DNA of 64,000 bases from Desulfurococcales archaeon (GTDB taxonomy: Archaea; Thermoproteota; Thermoprotei_A; Sulfolobales; Desulfurococcaceae): the NCBI GenBank assembly GCA_015520735.1, contig WAPN01000021.1, forward strand, positions 1 to 64,000. Reading direction: 5' to 3'. This document shows, in pieces, positions 32,408 to 42,285 of this stretch. The position numbers were made by a program, and so were the translations under genes. Numbering within the stretch: the stretch's first letter is position 1; the number at the start of each line of letters is the position of its first letter. The notes under the pieces are model-generated. The model was not told where the DNA came from and searched no databases. It saw only the letters and a program-made list of their open reading frames with translations.

Positions 32408-33109
32408 CTATTCATCAACACACCCGTGTATCTCCAGGATACGTCTGATTATTTTTGAAGATCTACATATATCATCTTTGAAGGACTCCTTAAGCCTCAA
32501 TACCCTAGTCTTTTCGAGACCTTGTTTTCTCAATTCTTCCTCGAGCTTCTCCTTATCGGGCCACTGATCAGGGCCCAACAACACTATATCAGGAGATATA
32601 TCGAGGACAGGCTTTAGATAATCCTTTTCATCCCCCAAGACGGCTTCATGGACATAACGTACTGAACGAACAATCTCAACCCTATATCTATCCGGTATTG
32701 CTGGTTTTCTCCCCTTGAACTTCTCGAAATTAGAGTCCCTAGAAACTACCACATAGACTCTTCCCAATTCCCATGCTTTCTCGAACAAGTATATGTGGCC
32801 CGGATGGAGTATCTCGAAACTACCCGCAACTAGTACTTTGGGCCTGGATAGAAGGCTGGATAATGGTTTCCAATCAATCTCTATTTCGCCAATATGCCTA
32901 AGGGAATCGATCAGACCTTCACCATAAGCTACACAAGCTAAAGCTGTAAGATAATCATTTTTCGAAAGATAATATTTTGCATCACTTAGATAGGCCTTAG
33001 CGTTCTCGAGCAAAGGCTTATATTTGGCCGGTATCTCTTTATGTTTCAGTGTTTTTATTGCCCTCTCCAGATTCACTATGTATGCCTCGATCCTCTCACG
33101 GTCCTCCAT
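32408..33109 (-). CDS. DUF357 domain fused to a cytidylyltransferase-like (FAD synthase-type) domain
   Basis: 233 residues. Residues 1-85 are the helical DUF357 domain (ERIEAYIVNLERAIKTL, NDYLTALACVAYGEGLIDSLR). The rest is a nucleotidyltransferase: VLVAGSFEILHPGHIYLFEKA contains the HxGH motif and SSKIIRRI the C-terminal K/R motif. Archaeal relatives include RibL FAD synthetase and glycerol-3-phosphate cytidylyltransferase; the family alone does not fix the substrate. The ATG at 33109 has GGAGTGA upstream; a longer GTG/ATG start to 33145 is possible. Confidence 0.75.
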   Translation of the reverse strand: MEDRERIEAYIVNLERAIKTLKHKEIPAKYKPLLENAKAYLSDAKYYLSKNDYLTALACVAYGEGLIDSLRHIGEIEIDWKPLSSLLSRPKVLVAGSFEILHPGHIYLFEKAWELGRVYVVVSRDSNFEKFKGRKPAIPDRYRVEIVRSVRYVHEAVLGDEKDYLKPVLDISPDIVLLGPDQWPDKEKLEEELRKQGLEKTRVLRLKESFKDDICRSSKIIRRILEIHGCVDE

Positions 33110-33247
33110 GGAGATCACTCCATTTTTGGAATACCGGGCGAACACCTATTTATTCGATATGGATCAGTTCTTTAAAATTCTGGGAAACCTCTATATCCCC
33201 CAAGACCCTTCAAGTCTAGGGTAGGAGATGTCCAGGGGAAAAGGGGT

Positions 33248-35038
33248 ATGGTTTGGGGTATAGAGAATTCCAGGGAGCTCTACGGACTTAAAGGGGTATT
33301 GAACAACCAGCTATTCGATATCAATGAAAAAGGCGAGCTAGTAGTTAAGATCAAGGGGAAAGCCCTGTCCATAGCTGAACTACTGAAGAAATATGGGCTA
33401 CCAGGCGCTAATATCAGGATATTGCCGTGGATTGGAGAGATGATAGATTATATTGCAGGCCTATTCCTCAAAAGCATCAAAGAAAAGAACTACCGCGGGA
33501 GCTTCAGGCCAGTATACCCGTTAAAAGTCAATCACCATGAACTCGTCCTTAAGAGTATAAAGAAATACGGCGAAAAATACTCGTGGGGCTGGGAGGCGGG
33601 CACCCTCCCCGAACTCTACAAGGCATTATCTATCAAGACCGATGGCCTACTAGTAGTCGACGGAGTAAAGGACGCTAGGGGTCTCAAACGTATTGCTGAG
33701 AACAAAGAAGCATATGGTGAAGCGATCATAGATATCGAGAGTATAAGGGAGGCTAGGCTACTCGAGGAAATACGTAAACACATTGGTGACAAGATCTGGA
33801 TAGGATTTAGGATTAGGCCAATGTTCAGAGGAGAAAGCATATGGTCATCCAGTTCAGGCTTATCATCGAAGTTCGGCCTACCATTATCAAGCATTTATAA
33901 GATAATAGAGAAACAGCCATGGATCAAAAACAAGGTTATAATGCTCCACTTCCACTACGGTTCACAGATCGTGGCCAGAGACGCTCTGAAGAAAATGTTT
34001 ACAGAAATGATAAACACTTATACCGTCCTCAAGGAGAAGTACCTACCCAACCTTAGATACATCGACACCGGTGGGGGACTTGCTTTCGACTATGAATCTA
34101 CCTTGTCCGGCTCATTATACAGTCCCGACTATACTTTCCGCGAATACGTAGAGACAATGCTTAAAATCTTCAAGGAACACATAGAAGAACACGGTATCCT
34201 GCCACCGGATATAGTGTTCGAGTCGGGCAGGGCAATAGTTGCACCCCACAGAATCAGCGTTGCCAAAGTCATAGATATACGACCATACATCTCAGAGTCG
34301 AGAACAGAAATAGAGCTTGTTGAAAAGATACATTCTTCAAAAACAATTAAAGAATTATCGGAAATAGCCCGCGAATCCGAGAACATCATCAATAGGCTCT
34401 TATCGTTCACAGAGAACATAGACATGAAGCGTAGAGAACTCCTAGAAGGAATGATCGAGGCCATATATGAGGAAATACCCAAGAAGGCCAAAGAGATCTA
34501 TATGATGGATAGAAACAATGCATTGAAAGAATTGGCGGAAAATACTAGGACAGGTAGACCGCTATATAGATACCTTACCTCCCCCAGCAGAAGGTATGTC
34601 TTGTCTTTCTCATTATTCAACATACTTCCCGACAATGTTATTTTGAACCAATATTTCCAGGTCATACCCTGTAGTATGCTTGATAGACGACCAGATGTAC
34701 TCGCCACAATAAGCGACATAACATGTGACTCCATGGGAGAGGTATCCGAGTTTATTAGCAAGCTTCCAGAGGGGTTTGACGACATATTTACCGAAGAAGA
34801 CAATAGATTACTCGGGATCCCTGGTAAAAGAGTGATTCTACGCGGTATACCTCTTCACCTTCCCAGAGAAAACGAGGAATACTATGTAGCCTTCCTCCAC
34901 ACAGGCGCATATCAGGATCCTCTTGCAATGGGGCATAATATGCTCGAGGGATACCCGGAGATTATAATTGATGAAAACAGTGATAACGAACTGATCATAA
35001 GATATGATGATAACGCTAAAGATCATTATCCACAATAA
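33248..35038 (+). CDS. speA: Biosynthetic arginine decarboxylase, bacterial SpeA type
   Basis: A PLP fold-type III enzyme converting arginine to agmatine for polyamines. Motifs in order: YPLKVNHHE (PLP lysine), GWEAGTLPELYKA, SKFGLPLS, MLHFHYGSQ, YIDTGGGLAFDYE, FESGRA, and near the C-terminus ISDITCDSMG with the active-site cysteine. At 596 residues it is shorter than the E. coli enzyme (about 658) but has the same layout. Crenarchaea more often use a pyruvoyl decarboxylase derived from SAM decarboxylase, so this form is notable. ATG follows a GGGG-rich site. Confidence 0.85.
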   Translation: MVWGIENSRELYGLKGVLNNQLFDINEKGELVVKIKGKALSIAELLKKYGLPGANIRILPWIGEMIDYIAGLFLKSIKEKNYRGSFRPVYPLKVNHHELVLKSIKKYGEKYSWGWEAGTLPELYKALSIKTDGLLVVDGVKDARGLKRIAENKEAYGEAIIDIESIREARLLEEIRKHIGDKIWIGFRIRPMFRGESIWSSSSGLSSKFGLPLSSIYKIIEKQPWIKNKVIMLHFHYGSQIVARDALKKMFTEMINTYTVLKEKYLPNLRYIDTGGGLAFDYESTLSGSLYSPDYTFREYVETMLKIFKEHIEEHGILPPDIVFESGRAIVAPHRISVAKVIDIRPYISESRTEIELVEKIHSSKTIKELSEIARESENIINRLLSFTENIDMKRRELLEGMIEAIYEEIPKKAKEIYMMDRNNALKELAENTRTGRPLYRYLTSPSRRYVLSFSLFNILPDNVILNQYFQVIPCSMLDRRPDVLATISDITCDSMGEVSEFISKLPEGFDDIFTEEDNRLLGIPGKRVILRGIPLHLPRENEEYYVAFLHTGAYQDPLAMGHNMLEGYPEIIIDENSDNELIIRYDDNAKDHYPQ

Positions 35039-36594
35039 CCAAGTCCTATAGGCCTACCTGTAACACTTTTCGCCGCAACACTTCTAATTCTCGCCGAGAT
35101 TATTCTCCACAAGCCTATTCTACACGGGATCTTAACTGTTATTGGGTAGCTTCCGGGCATCCTCGCAATACTTAGATTCTCCGCGTGTTTTTCAACATAT
35201 AGATAATCAAGAATAGTCCCAGGCGGAACTATTTTCTCGAGGAACTTCTTATCGAGTTCACTCATTATCCGGAGCCTATAGGTTTTGAATAAGCGCTTAT
35301 GTCGTCTAAGTATATTCCTTACAATATCTCTCTTTAGCCATAGAGGTGTATTCTCCAAGACTGTTACTTGTCTGATATTTATTCTTCTCACAAGGAGATT
35401 CCTGTCATAGATTTTCTTTAAATACTCGTAATTTATTCTGTGCGTCTCCTTGGTTTCACCCGGCAATCCGTAGAGAAGATTTATTCCTGGAAGAAGATGG
35501 GGGAGTCCGTTCCAGCCTCTCATCTTTCCAACTCTATTTATTATCTCGACAGCCTTTACTGCTTCGTCGGGATAAACCTTGAGATTATTTGCCTTAACGA
35601 CTCTCTCGTCAAACGACTCAATCCCTAAGGCGGCGACGTCGCCTGGGCTGTGATAATTTATTATTGTCTTTAGTGCTTCAATACTTTCCCTTGGATGATG
35701 CACTATTGTTCCAGGGTTGACGTTGTCTATGTGTAATATCCTTAGGCCTGGCGCAGTGTTTCTTATCCCATAGAAGAGTCTCCTAAGTGTTTCTGGATCA
35801 GGTTTGGGGAATTCTTTCTCTCCTATCTCTTTGCTCCCGTATACGAGTATGTCTGGTTGTCTTCCGAGCCTAATGTGTCTCGCCCCATATCTGTATAGTG
35901 CTTCTATCTCCTCTATAATTGATCTGGGGCTTCGCTGGATGGGTTTACCCCATCGAGGCTCTATGCAGAAACTGCATCCTCCAGAAATATATCTTGGACA
36001 TCCTCTGTAGGTCTCTATCTCGACGACTAGGTTCCTACCATGGTTTGGATGCATCACTATTATCTTCGCACCCTTAATGAAGGCCTTATCCGCTAATTCG
36101 TAATTTGTCCTTGTTTTTCTCGGATCCGCTTTCTCAAAACCGTATCTTATGAGCTCGCTGAAGAATATTTCCGGGTCTCCGGCAATTATTTCATCAAATA
36201 TTTTTGTGAGCGTATTTCTTGAGGAGGCTATTGTGCCTCCGCCGGAGCCAAGGCCGTGACGCGCCGCCGGGCCTACCAGTATCTTCATGGGTTTGGTTAT
36301 TAGTGTCAGTATTCTTTCGACTTCATCGACAGTTCCTGGCCTGCCTCCAATATATTTACCGGGAACCTCTACTCCCCCTATAACTACTAATATATCGGAG
36401 GCTTCAGCCTGCCTAATGAATGAACTCATGTCATGCCGTACTTCGTCAATAGTGTAATATCTTATGTCTACGTCTTTGTTCTCCATCCATATGCCTCCTG
36501 CAACCAGTCTGGGCCACGTATTAATGTATGGAGGAACACCTAGACCAGCCGGCTCATCCGTATAAAGGTCGAGGATAACCGTTTTTCTTATCAT
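35026..36594 (-). CDS. Radical SAM protein of the COG1031 type
   Basis: 522 residues. The cluster motif is stretched: YRGCPRYISGGCSFCIEP, a Cys-x7-Cys-x2-Cys spacing characteristic of this archaeal group instead of Cys-x3-Cys-x2-Cys. The N-terminal 180 residues form a B12-binding-like Rossmann region (ILVVIGGVEVPG, ILVGPAARHG). The SAM barrel includes HIRLGRQPDIL, HIDNVNPGTI and LYGLPGETKE. The last 60 residues look like a small RNA-binding TRAM-type barrel, which hints at RNA modification. It overlaps convergent speA by 13 bases. Function not established. Confidence 0.75.
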   Translation of the reverse strand: MIRKTVILDLYTDEPAGLGVPPYINTWPRLVAGGIWMENKDVDIRYYTIDEVRHDMSSFIRQAEASDILVVIGGVEVPGKYIGGRPGTVDEVERILTLITKPMKILVGPAARHGLGSGGGTIASSRNTLTKIFDEIIAGDPEIFFSELIRYGFEKADPRKTRTNYELADKAFIKGAKIIVMHPNHGRNLVVEIETYRGCPRYISGGCSFCIEPRWGKPIQRSPRSIIEEIEALYRYGARHIRLGRQPDILVYGSKEIGEKEFPKPDPETLRRLFYGIRNTAPGLRILHIDNVNPGTIVHHPRESIEALKTIINYHSPGDVAALGIESFDERVVKANNLKVYPDEAVKAVEIINRVGKMRGWNGLPHLLPGINLLYGLPGETKETHRINYEYLKKIYDRNLLVRRINIRQVTVLENTPLWLKRDIVRNILRRHKRLFKTYRLRIMSELDKKFLEKIVPPGTILDYLYVEKHAENLSIARMPGSYPITVKIPCRIGLWRIISARIRSVAAKSVTGRPIGLGYCG

Positions 36595-36609
36595 GATACA
36601 TGTGCATCC

Positions 36610-37995
36610 TCATTGATTATTTCGCTTTTCTTCCTCTTCGGGTATTGTTCTCCAAGCCAGCCTTGTGTAGTGGAATACTATCGGTACAAGTAGTGCGGCG
36701 AACGCTATGGCTATTCCCCACGATATATTCTTTATAACATCAATGGCTCCAGCGTACTCTGCAAATATCCCGGCGATACCTATTATTGAAAACGACAATA
36801 TTATCAGAGTTTCAATAAGCGGCACCGTGTACTTATAGGTGGGATGGACTTTTGCCAGTATCTTGCCGGCAACCCCAGCGATATAAATGCCGGAGGCTAT
36901 GACTAGTATGCCTAGTATTAGCGGGTATATGAGTGATCCTTGCAGCATGAGTATGTTTAGAGCAATAGTTATAACCACCGCTGTTAGGCCTAATAGGATC
37001 AGATTCTCCACAAGTTTCGCTACATCCTCGAACCCATTACTGAAGGCTTTCTGGAGGAATTTGCCAATGTACCTTGCTAACCCAATGCTGAGTACTAGTC
37101 CAAGCGTTAGAACAGTTATGCCTCCAATTAGCTTGGGCAGGTAGACGGCCACCTGGTATACCAGCTGTCCCGTTAGGCCGCCGATATTCATTATCTCAAC
37201 GGCTGCAACAATCGCTACCACTATTATGAAAGCTTTTGTCAAACCACCTATCAGATCAGATATATTAATATTCATATTCTTGATCGTACGTCCTATATCG
37301 GTTGCCTCGAGAGGCTTGTCTAGGATCTGGCTCACTATACGGTTTACTATTTTACCGATAGTATCTCCTATAACATAGCCTATGATGAGGATTATGGCGG
37401 CCCCTATGAAGGCGGGCGCCGAGGTGATCAAATAGTTGAGAAGCAATGAGTAGTTGAACATGACGTAAATAGCTACCGATAATATGAATATTGATAGAAC
37501 AAGAACTGATACGTCATAGATAAGCTCAGTCATTAGATCATGTTTTTCGCGAAACATTTTACTGAAGAACATTGCTATATATTCTGAAAGAACTAGGATA
37601 ACCGGTATACCGATCACAATTATCGATAGACCAGCAACTATTTTGAATATTATCTGAGCAGCCAACACAATTATTGATCCAACATAACCCGTGAAACCGA
37701 GTATTGTCACAGATACAAGCACGGACAATGCAATGATCAGAGCGAGGAGAACGTTGCCTACAAGACTGCCTAGATCTACGCCTGACTCGATCATGCTCTG
37801 CCCAATCCTTGTCTTCTTGATGACGCCAGATAACAGCTTATCTATTAGGGCTTTAGTTCCTTTTTTGACAAGATAGCCGATCATATATCCTATGAGTACG
37901 ATTATTATAGCCGCTATTATCTTCGGCAAATAGTTGATGATCTCTATGACCATGTTAGTGAAAGCATTCACCAGCATATTCCATGTGGATGACAT
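36610..37995 (-). CDS. MscS-related membrane protein with repeated conserved TM helix
   Basis: 461 residues, mostly hydrophobic, with about ten to eleven transmembrane helices. The pattern LPKIIAAIIIVLIGYMIGYLVKKGTKALIDKLL recurs as APAFIGAAIILIIGYVIGDTIGKIVNRI and LPKLIGGITVLTLGLVLSIGLARYIGKFL, three copies of the PF05552 'conserved TM helix' found in mechanosensitive-channel-like proteins (CmpX type). There is no MscS beta domain. Probably an envelope or osmotic-stress channel. ATG with AGGTGA upstream; 15 bases behind the radical SAM gene start. Confidence 0.75.
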   Translation of the reverse strand: MSSTWNMLVNAFTNMVIEIINYLPKIIAAIIIVLIGYMIGYLVKKGTKALIDKLLSGVIKKTRIGQSMIESGVDLGSLVGNVLLALIIALSVLVSVTILGFTGYVGSIIVLAAQIIFKIVAGLSIIVIGIPVILVLSEYIAMFFSKMFREKHDLMTELIYDVSVLVLSIFILSVAIYVMFNYSLLLNYLITSAPAFIGAAIILIIGYVIGDTIGKIVNRIVSQILDKPLEATDIGRTIKNMNINISDLIGGLTKAFIIVVAIVAAVEIMNIGGLTGQLVYQVAVYLPKLIGGITVLTLGLVLSIGLARYIGKFLQKAFSNGFEDVAKLVENLILLGLTAVVITIALNILMLQGSLIYPLILGILVIASGIYIAGVAGKILAKVHPTYKYTVPLIETLIILSFSIIGIAGIFAEYAGAIDVIKNISWGIAIAFAALLVPIVFHYTRLAWRTIPEEEEKRNNQ

Positions 37996-38056
37996 AAATG
38001 TTCACCTTTGCATTAACATCTTATTCATCGTGATGAGTATATAAAAACTAATCATA

Positions 38057-40198
38057 CTAATCATATACCTCTACTCTGGCTTTCGCCTCTCGTATAACGG
38101 TTTCAGAGATCTTGGGGCCGAAGGTAGGGAGCTTGGATAGTTCCTCTACAGTCATCTTCGCTAGATCTCTTATACTCCTTATACCGTGGCTGAGAAGTAC
38201 GCGTGCTCTTACTCTGCCTATACCTTCTATCTTTACGAGTTCTAATGCATCCTCTTTAACCCCATATTCTAGCCTCATACTCAGTTTCTCGAGCTTATCC
38301 GCGGTGTCGGGATTTCTTTGACGCTCAATCCTTGAAAGCCCCGAAGCAATCCATGCAGCCGTGTCTCTGGCCGAGTATATGTCGCCTGGCCCTACACCAT
38401 ATTTTGAGACTATATTATCCTCCGACACCTCGTTTATCCAGTCATGAAGCATCTTTGCCTGCACAAAGGCTTGCAGCCATAACTGGTAGTCGAACTCGTC
38501 TTGAGGAGGCTCTGGTATTACGCCTTCTTCAGCGAGATCCCAGGCTTCAGGCTCCAGGTAATCTACTACCTTATAATTGATGTATGGTTTGCTCCGTAAA
38601 TAGTCCGGCGTATATGTTATGAGGTGTAATAGGTAAAACGCGCCCACCCCATCTTTCACAAGCGAGAGATACCTATGTACTGATAATGGATCAAGGTATG
38701 TTATGGCCGTTAATATACCGATCCTTGTAGGCTTCAGTATCCCCGACCTATATCTCGCCATGTCCCAGTCGATAAGCTCATCGACTATATTATCCAGCAG
38801 GTTTTCAAGATATCTAGTACTACCATATTGTTTGAAGAATAGTGTCTCCCTGTATACTTTGATGAGCTCCTTTATACTCTGTGCTTGACCTGTAGCGATC
38901 AGCGAGAGAGTGTGTATTCTTAGGCTTCTCTCATTATTTAGCCTACTAACTACGGGCTCGGGTTCTCCCCTGATGTATTTGGCTGCTTCTAAGATGCTGG
39001 CCACATCATAGATGATCGCCTCACCTATATCATCATACATAGGCCTACCGGCTCTACCAGCCATTTGCTTGTACTCGAAAATAGGTATTCCAACCATTCT
39101 CCTCCTGTATGGATCATATCTTTTGACCGAAACAAGCACCCTGCGTGCAGGCAGGTTAACACCTGCTGCGAGGGTGGGTGTCGCGAAGACGGCCTTGACT
39201 ATTCTTTCTCTAAATGCTTCTTCGACTACTTTTCTCGCAATGCTTGTTAGTCCTGCATGATGATAGGCAACGCCTTTCCTTAGTAGTTTCTCGAGCATTT
39301 CCCGTTCTTTCCTGCTTGGAGACTCGCTGAGCTTTGAAAGTAGTTCTTCGAGCTTATTCTTATTGGTTAGGTGCGCTAATAGGTTCATGTGCTCAGAGAG
39401 CCTGAAAGCCCATTCTTCTGCTTTCCTTCTATTATTTACAAATACTAGTACCTGTATTCCGCGCTCAACACTATGTAATGCGATCGAGAGAGCAGAAGAT
39501 CCTAGGCGATGTACTACCTTCTCTTTCCTACCATCAACGAATATTATTGTGTGACGCCTTCTATCAAAGGCTCCCTCAACCAGTTTTACCGGTCTCCAAT
39601 CACTCCTTATCAATTCTCCTTCCAGCCACTCGGCCAATACATCTGCATTACTGATCGTCGCGGATAACCCAACTATCTGGACACCTGTATTCCTCAGTCT
39701 TGCAATAATCATTTCTAGGACGGGGCCTCTTTCGGGATCACCGATCATGTGTAGCTCATCAATAACAATGGTCTTAATCCTATTGAGCCACCGCGGCCTA
39801 AGCCGTAGCAAACTATCAAATCTCTCATAAGTAGCTACAACGATATCGTATCTGGCTAGATACTCGCCCGGGGATTCATAGTCGCCGGTAGAGATCCCTA
39901 TTCTGAGACCTAATTCCTGCCAATTCTTGAACTCATCATACTTCTCCGATGCAAGAGCTCTTAATGGGACAAGATAAAGACCCATACCACCCTTGAGAGC
40001 TGTCTTAACAAGTGCTAGCTCGCCTATAAGCGTTTTACCGCTGGCAGTAGGTGATGCTATGACCAAGTTCTTGCCAGACAATAATCCTTTCTTAATAGCC
40101 TCTGCCTGCACGGGATTCAGGCTCCTGATTCCTCGTTCCTTCAATACCTCGATAGCAGTGTTTGGGAGACCATAATCCACGAGCTTATCCACGTCCAT
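38057..40198 (-). CDS. hel308: Hel308/Hjm superfamily 2 DNA helicase
   Basis: A 3'-5' helicase that remodels stalled forks. Motifs: Q-like LNPVQAEAI, Walker A SPTASGKTLIGE, VPLRALASEK, DELH box (VIDELHMIGDPERG), SAT (GLSATISN), HHAGL, TPTLAAGVNLPARRV and QMAGRAGRP. The ratchet domain follows, and the C-terminal helix-hairpin-helix (VEGIGRVRARVLLSHGI, LPTFGPKISETVIREA) contacts DNA. 713 residues from ATG 40198 is the normal size; an in-frame upstream start at 40222 is less likely. Confidence 0.92.
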   Translation of the reverse strand: MDVDKLVDYGLPNTAIEVLKERGIRSLNPVQAEAIKKGLLSGKNLVIASPTASGKTLIGELALVKTALKGGMGLYLVPLRALASEKYDEFKNWQELGLRIGISTGDYESPGEYLARYDIVVATYERFDSLLRLRPRWLNRIKTIVIDELHMIGDPERGPVLEMIIARLRNTGVQIVGLSATISNADVLAEWLEGELIRSDWRPVKLVEGAFDRRRHTIIFVDGRKEKVVHRLGSSALSIALHSVERGIQVLVFVNNRRKAEEWAFRLSEHMNLLAHLTNKNKLEELLSKLSESPSRKEREMLEKLLRKGVAYHHAGLTSIARKVVEEAFRERIVKAVFATPTLAAGVNLPARRVLVSVKRYDPYRRRMVGIPIFEYKQMAGRAGRPMYDDIGEAIIYDVASILEAAKYIRGEPEPVVSRLNNERSLRIHTLSLIATGQAQSIKELIKVYRETLFFKQYGSTRYLENLLDNIVDELIDWDMARYRSGILKPTRIGILTAITYLDPLSVHRYLSLVKDGVGAFYLLHLITYTPDYLRSKPYINYKVVDYLEPEAWDLAEEGVIPEPPQDEFDYQLWLQAFVQAKMLHDWINEVSEDNIVSKYGVGPGDIYSARDTAAWIASGLSRIERQRNPDTADKLEKLSMRLEYGVKEDALELVKIEGIGRVRARVLLSHGIRSIRDLAKMTVEELSKLPTFGPKISETVIREAKARVEVYD

Positions 40199-40299
40199 TA
40201 ACAAGCCACCATTCTGCCACAAGTATAATAAAAACGGTATAAACCGGATATTTTATCTACAGGTAACATGGACTTTATATCAAGGCTTGCCTAGGTGCT

Positions 40300-42285
40300 T
40301 TGAAAGTGTCGGAGAGAAGGATTTTCCATAAACTAGTATCTCTCGATGAAGCCATAAAGATTATAGAGCGATACTATACGATCAAACCGCTCGGCATTGA
40401 GGAGGTAGATATAACAGAGGCTCTAGGGAGAGTATTGGCAGAAGATATATACTCACCCATCGATCACCCTCCTTTCGATAGAAGCCTAGTCGACGGGTAC
40501 GCCGTGCGCTCTGAGGATCTTGCAGGTGCCGACGATCTTCATCCAGTGCGCTTGAAAATAGTAGGTGTAGTTAAGCCTGGCCAACACCCCGAGATAAGCA
40601 TAGGTCCCAGGGAAATAGCCGAGATAGCCACGGGCGCGATGATCCCGCGCGGAGCAGACGCTGTTGTCATGGTCGAGTACACGCGTAGACTTAACGATGA
40701 GGAGGTCGAGATATATAGAAGCGTTGTGCCTGGAGAAAACATCTCTTCAACAGGAAATGATATATCATTCGGAGACCTTGTTCTCGAGGCGGGCACGAGA
40801 TTAGGATTCAGAGAGATAGGGTTGCTCGCAGGTCTGGGAATAACGAGGATAAAGACCTACGTCCGCCCCAAGATAGCTGTTTTCTCGACCGGCGACGAGG
40901 TCATAGAGCCCTGGAAGAAGCTAAGCCCGGGAAAAGTCTATGATGTCAACGGTCAGCTCATCACATCAGGACTCAAACAACTAGGGGCGGATGCGAGGTT
41001 CATGGGCCATCTCCCCGACGACTACAATGAAGTTTACGATGCAGTTGAGGACGCGTTGGGATGGGCAGATATAGTCATAACCAGTGGAGGAACAAGTGCT
41101 GGCGTGGGAGACCTGGTTTATAGGGTATTCGAGGACATGGGTGAGCCGGGAATAATTATCCATGGTCTCAAGGTCAAGCCCGGGAAACCAACAGTCGTTG
41201 CCGTCGCCAATAATAAATTATTGTTCGGCCTCCCCGGGTTTCCTCTGTCATGCTTCATGATATTCAACATGATAGTCAAGCCCATAGTAGCATCTATGCT
41301 TGGGTTAAAGAGAACAAGAACGTACAGGCTGAAGGCTAGGCTTCCCTATAGGATCAAGAAGCCCCTAGGCAAGACATGGCTACTGCCCGTTGCGCTCGTC
41401 GAGTCAGAAAAAGGATTAACGGCATACCCCGTATCTATGAGGAGTGGTGCGATATCGCCTCTCTACAACAGTGATGGCTACGTGATCCTACCTGAAGATA
41501 GAGACCTACTGCTAGAAGATGAGGAAGTCACTGTGGAGTTGTTCGATGAGACGAGAGGATTCAGTAAACTAAACATTATAGGTAGCAACGACATGTTGAT
41601 CCATCGTATTCTCGCCCAATCAGGATTAAGAAGTATTTCTAGAGTGATCGTGACGGGAAGCACAGGGGGTTGGAAAGCCGTTATTAGAGGTGAGGCCGAT
41701 ATAGCGCCCACACATCTTCTCGATAAGGAAACAGGGAAATACAATACACCGTTCCTAGAGAAATATGGTTTGAAGGGTAAAGCAGTCATCATTAGAGGCT
41801 ATGATAGAAAGATAGGTATAGTCATCCAGGAAGGTAATCCGAAAAATATACGCAGCATAGAGGACTTCCTAAGAAAGGATGTCAGAATAGTCAACAGGAC
41901 AAGGGGGGCGGGCGCCAGGGTTCTCCTGGATATCCTTCTCCGCAGAGTAGCTGAGAAGAAAGGATTAGGTTTCGACGATGTTAAAAAGATGATCAACGGC
42001 TACACCTACGAGGTGAAAACACACACGGCTGTCGCCGCCGCGGTAAAGCACGGGAGAGCAGATGCAGGTATAGCAATAGAGGCTGCAGCATACCTCTACG
42101 GATTAGATTTCATACCATTGGCGTGGGAAGAGTATGACTTCTTAATACTCAGAAGTAGGTTGAACAAGGAGTATGTGAAGGCCTTCATAGAATATATCCG
42201 CGACAAAGAACGCATTGAGAAGATCGCTTCACTACTCCCCGGCTATAAGATCCCTGAAGATATTGGAACAATCAAGGCTTCATGA
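40300..42285 (+). CDS. moeA: Molybdopterin molybdotransferase MoeA with C-terminal periplasmic-binding-like domain
   Basis: Residues 1-410 are MoeA, which inserts molybdate or tungstate into adenylylated molybdopterin: DHPPFDRSLVDGYAVRS, EIATGAMIPRGADAVVMVEY, VFSTGDEVIEPW, TSGGTSAGVGDLVYRV and GLPGFPLSCFM. Residues 425-650 are a PBP-like domain (SNDMLIHRIL, VTGSTGG, HLLDKETGKYN, NRTRGAGARVLLD) of the type fused to MoeA in many archaea, perhaps binding the metal oxyanion or regulating. TTG start. Tungsto- or molybdoenzymes are therefore expected in the organism. Confidence 0.88.
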   Translation: MKVSERRIFHKLVSLDEAIKIIERYYTIKPLGIEEVDITEALGRVLAEDIYSPIDHPPFDRSLVDGYAVRSEDLAGADDLHPVRLKIVGVVKPGQHPEISIGPREIAEIATGAMIPRGADAVVMVEYTRRLNDEEVEIYRSVVPGENISSTGNDISFGDLVLEAGTRLGFREIGLLAGLGITRIKTYVRPKIAVFSTGDEVIEPWKKLSPGKVYDVNGQLITSGLKQLGADARFMGHLPDDYNEVYDAVEDALGWADIVITSGGTSAGVGDLVYRVFEDMGEPGIIIHGLKVKPGKPTVVAVANNKLLFGLPGFPLSCFMIFNMIVKPIVASMLGLKRTRTYRLKARLPYRIKKPLGKTWLLPVALVESEKGLTAYPVSMRSGAISPLYNSDGYVILPEDRDLLLEDEEVTVELFDETRGFSKLNIIGSNDMLIHRILAQSGLRSISRVIVTGSTGGWKAVIRGEADIAPTHLLDKETGKYNTPFLEKYGLKGKAVIIRGYDRKIGIVIQEGNPKNIRSIEDFLRKDVRIVNRTRGAGARVLLDILLRRVAEKKGLGFDDVKKMINGYTYEVKTHTAVAAAVKHGRADAGIAIEAAAYLYGLDFIPLAWEEYDFLILRSRLNKEYVKAFIEYIRDKERIEKIASLLPGYKIPEDIGTIKAS

